Source of the DNA: Candidatus Sumerlaeota bacterium
GTDB taxonomy: Bacteria; Sumerlaeota; Sumerlaeia; Sumerlaeales; Sumerlaeaceae
Assembly: GCA_026398535.1 (NCBI GenBank)
Contig: JAPLSQ010000012.1
Coordinates: 1 to 64,000 of the forward strand
Reading direction: 5' to 3'
DNA: 64,000 nucleotides
Shown: one piece after another, positions 62,123-64,000 of the stretch
Layout: each line of letters opens with the position of its first letter
How positions within the stretch are numbered: position 1 is the first letter of the stretch
Made by a program: the position numbers and the translations under genes
The notes under the pieces: generated by a model
What the model saw: the letters and a program-made list of their open reading frames with translations, nothing else
Databases searched by the model: none
What the model was told of the DNA's origin: nothing

Positions 62123-64000
62123 TTGGCACACGATACACACAATGGCGCGTCCCCGGCCCGCTCACCTTGGTGGTGGGTGCCCAGCGCTTACTTTGCCGAG
62201 GGAATTCCCTATGTGCTTGTCATGACGGTTTCCGTCATCATGTACAAGCGTTTCGGTGTGGGCAACAAAAACATCGCGCTTTACACCAGCCTGTTGTATC
62301 TTCCGTGGGTGGTCAAGCCGCTGTGGGGGCCGCTGGTTGACCTGTACTGGACCAAGCGCAATTGGATTGTGTGGCTTCAGTTGCTGCTGGCGGTGATCTT
62401 CGGGGCGATGGCCTTCATTATAAACACGCCATTCTGGTGGTGGGGCAGTCTTGCCGTGTTCACCTTGGTCGCGTTCACGTCGGCCACGCACGATATTGCG
62501 GCGGATGGCTTCTACATGCTCGGGCTCGACCAGCACAGCCAGACTCTGTTCGTCGGAATCCGCAACACTTTCTACCGTTTGGCCATGATTGTCGGCCAGG
62601 GCTTTCTGGTCATTCTTGTGGGAATCGTTGAATCGCATTCGGGCCCACCGCCTGTTTATATCACCTTGTCATCGGCAAAACCCGGCTTGGAGGCTGATGC
62701 GCCCAAAATGCCGGATTTTCCTGTTCAGGGCAGCGTCATCGAAGTTGTCCCGTCAACCTTGCAGATTGCGCCGGGAACAACCACGCCCATGAGCGTGCGT
62801 TATAACAAAGAACCAGCCGACGGATCCCCCGTTGTCGTGTCCATCAGCCGCCGGCCTTCCAAGTGGTACGGCAATTTTTTCCCTGTTGGAAGCGAGCAGT
62901 TGATCACACTCACGGGCGGCGACAGACTGGAATTCACAAAAGATAATTGGAACAAGGCGCGCACCGTCATCGCGCAAGCCGACGCGAAGGCTGGCAGGGA
63001 ATCGGCGCCCGCCGTCGCGGTGTTCAAGGCAACGGCCGGCAATATCCAGTTGAGTTGGACGTTGTGTTTCGCGGCGATGAGCGCGATCTTTGTCATTCTA
63101 TTTTCATACCATGCCACGATGCTGCCCCGTCCCGCACTGGACGGAATCGCGGGAACGGACACGCGTCCGCCATTTTCTCAGGCGGCGGGCTGGCTGTTGT
63201 TCGCCGTGCTTGTGCCGGCCGCCGTGGTCGTCTGCCTGTTTTACCTCATCAAACCCGGTCTGATTTATGCCGCGCATATGGTGTCGCCCGCGCTGGACAA
63301 ATATCCGGATTTATTCACGTTTGTCACGCATGCGGTCATTGTTCTCGTGGTGTGCCTGGCATACAGGTCGCGTGAATTGCGCAGGGTGTCGCTGGATGCG
63401 TTTCGTGGCGCGGCCCGCCACAGCGGCATTCCATTCGATCATGTTTTCATATCGTTTTTCAGCAAGCCGGCCATTGGGCGGATGGTCGCTTTCCTGCTGG
63501 TGTACCGGCTCGGTGAATCGATGATCGTCAAGATGGCCTCGCCGTTCCTTCTGGACACGCGGGAAAACGGCGGGCTGAATTTGTCCACCGCGCAGGTTGG
63601 CGGCGCCTACGGCACGGCCGGCGTGATCGCGCTGATGCTGGGCGGCATCATCGGGGGCATTTGCGCCGCAAAGGACGGATTCCGCAAATGGCTGCTCCCC
63701 ATGTGCCTGGCGATCAACCTGCCCCACCTGCTCTATGTTTATCTCGCTTACGGCAAGCCTGAAAATTTCATGATCATTCTGGGATGCGTGGCTGGGGAAC
63801 AGTTCTGTTATGGTTTTGGTTTCACCGCCTATACGCTGGTCATGCTCTGCATCGCCGGCGAGGGCGAATACAAGACATCTCACTATGCCATCACGACGGG
63901 ATTCATGGCCTTGAGCATGATGCTTCCGGGCATGTTCTCGGGCGCGTTGCAGCAGGCGGTGGGCTACCCGATTTTCTTCGTCATTGTCTGCGCAACGATG
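62123..64000 (+). CDS. AmpG-like major facilitator transporter with large inserted domain (3' end outside window)
   Basis: A membrane transporter of which about 626 codons are visible. The frame is open from before 62123; I take the TTG there as start (AHDTHNGASPARSPWWWVP). The N-terminal half matches AmpG/PAT-family MFS proteins: WVPSAYFAEGIPYVLVMTV, LYTSLLYLPWVVKPLWGPLVD and SATHDIAADGFYM. After the NTFYRLAMIVGQGFL helix an insert of about 110 residues without membrane spans (PPPVYITLSSAKPGLEAD to GDRLEFTKDNWNKA) looks like an Ig-type beta domain facing the periplasm. Membrane helices then resume (GGAYGTAGVIALMLGGIIGG). AmpG takes up anhydro-muropeptides; the substrate here is unknown. Confidence 0.82.
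   Translation, partial: MAHDTHNGASPARSPWWWVPSAYFAEGIPYVLVMTVSVIMYKRFGVGNKNIALYTSLLYLPWVVKPLWGPLVDLYWTKRNWIVWLQLLLAVIFGAMAFIINTPFWWWGSLAVFTLVAFTSATHDIAADGFYMLGLDQHSQTLFVGIRNTFYRLAMIVGQGFLVILVGIVESHSGPPPVYITLSSAKPGLEADAPKMPDFPVQGSVIEVVPSTLQIAPGTTTPMSVRYNKEPADGSPVVVSISRRPSKWYGNFFPVGSEQLITLTGGDRLEFTKDNWNKARTVIAQADAKAGRESAPAVAVFKATAGNIQLSWTLCFAAMSAIFVILFSYHATMLPRPALDGIAGTDTRPPFSQAAGWLLFAVLVPAAVVVCLFYLIKPGLIYAAHMVSPALDKYPDLFTFVTHAVIVLVVCLAYRSRELRRVSLDAFRGAARHSGIPFDHVFISFFSKPAIGRMVAFLLVYRLGESMIVKMASPFLLDTRENGGLNLSTAQVGGAYGTAGVIALMLGGIIGGICAAKDGFRKWLLPMCLAINLPHLLYVYLAYGKPENFMIILGCVAGEQFCYGFGFTAYTLVMLCIAGEGEYKTSHYAITTGFMALSMMLPGMFSGALQQAVGYPIFFVIVCATM

Overview
The window reads as chromosomal DNA of an uncultured, Gram-negative-type bacterium of moderately high GC (about 55-60% by eye). 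Its gene style recalls PVC and neighbouring phyla such as Sumerlaeota, Hydrogenedentota and Lentisphaerota: stand-alone prepilin-like proteins with near-identical N-termini, many exported carbohydrate-active proteins, F5/8-type discoidin domains, DUF4434 barrels, and a microcompartment vertex protein together with an encapsulation-tagged PduL. The phylum is an inference from gene content; no rRNA gene is present. No tRNA, CRISPR array, insertion sequence or prophage was seen.

Left part (1-29 kb), mostly housekeeping. Minus strand: the 5' two fifths of pheT; a GH57/TPR/dacB operon; three PMT-type membrane glycosyltransferases, one of them broken by a frameshift and probable internal deletion; pyrC; a Bcp peroxiredoxin; and a DUF4912 protein. 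Plus strand: an M16 protease pair (active plus inactive subunit); then a minus-strand class A RNase P RNA with a 12-bp P1; then an M14 carboxypeptidase, a fourth glycosyltransferase and a STAS-kinase fusion. Next come rarA and a small possible DNA-binding protein (minus), an orphan EutN/CcmL vertex gene, gltD, a chagasin-like inhibitor, and galT (minus).

Right part (29-62 kb), dominated by glycan capture and breakdown. A LacI-family regulator faces two identical palindromes (AAAACGTTTT) in front of an operon encoding a secreted two-repeat discoidin-like protein, a pseudopilin and two DUF4434 proteins. Then follow pta, a GHL10 hydrolase, a GH5-like hydrolase and pduL. A long minus-strand set carries a Gfo/Idh/MocA oxidoreductase, an exported toroid enzyme, a secreted beta-rich protein, a second pseudopilin, an ABC sugar importer lacking its ATPase, and an exported ADP-ribosylglycohydrolase-like enzyme. 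Facing it on the plus strand are a third DUF4434 protein and two related exported toroid enzymes; the shared divergent promoter region holds three copies of a second LacI-type operator. A GH38 alpha-mannosidase (minus), a beta-lactamase-fold hydrolase, a glutaminyl cyclase and a partial AmpG-like transporter with an extracytoplasmic insertion close the window.

The most unusual signal: four unrelated exported proteins (discoidin-like, beta-rich, toroid/CBM9-like, GH38) end exactly in [D/E]-W-x-[L/V]-Y-stop after a short linker. In two of the four cases the next gene downstream encodes a pseudopilin. This looks like an undescribed C-terminal sorting or recognition signal, possibly linked to a pilin-like export or display apparatus.
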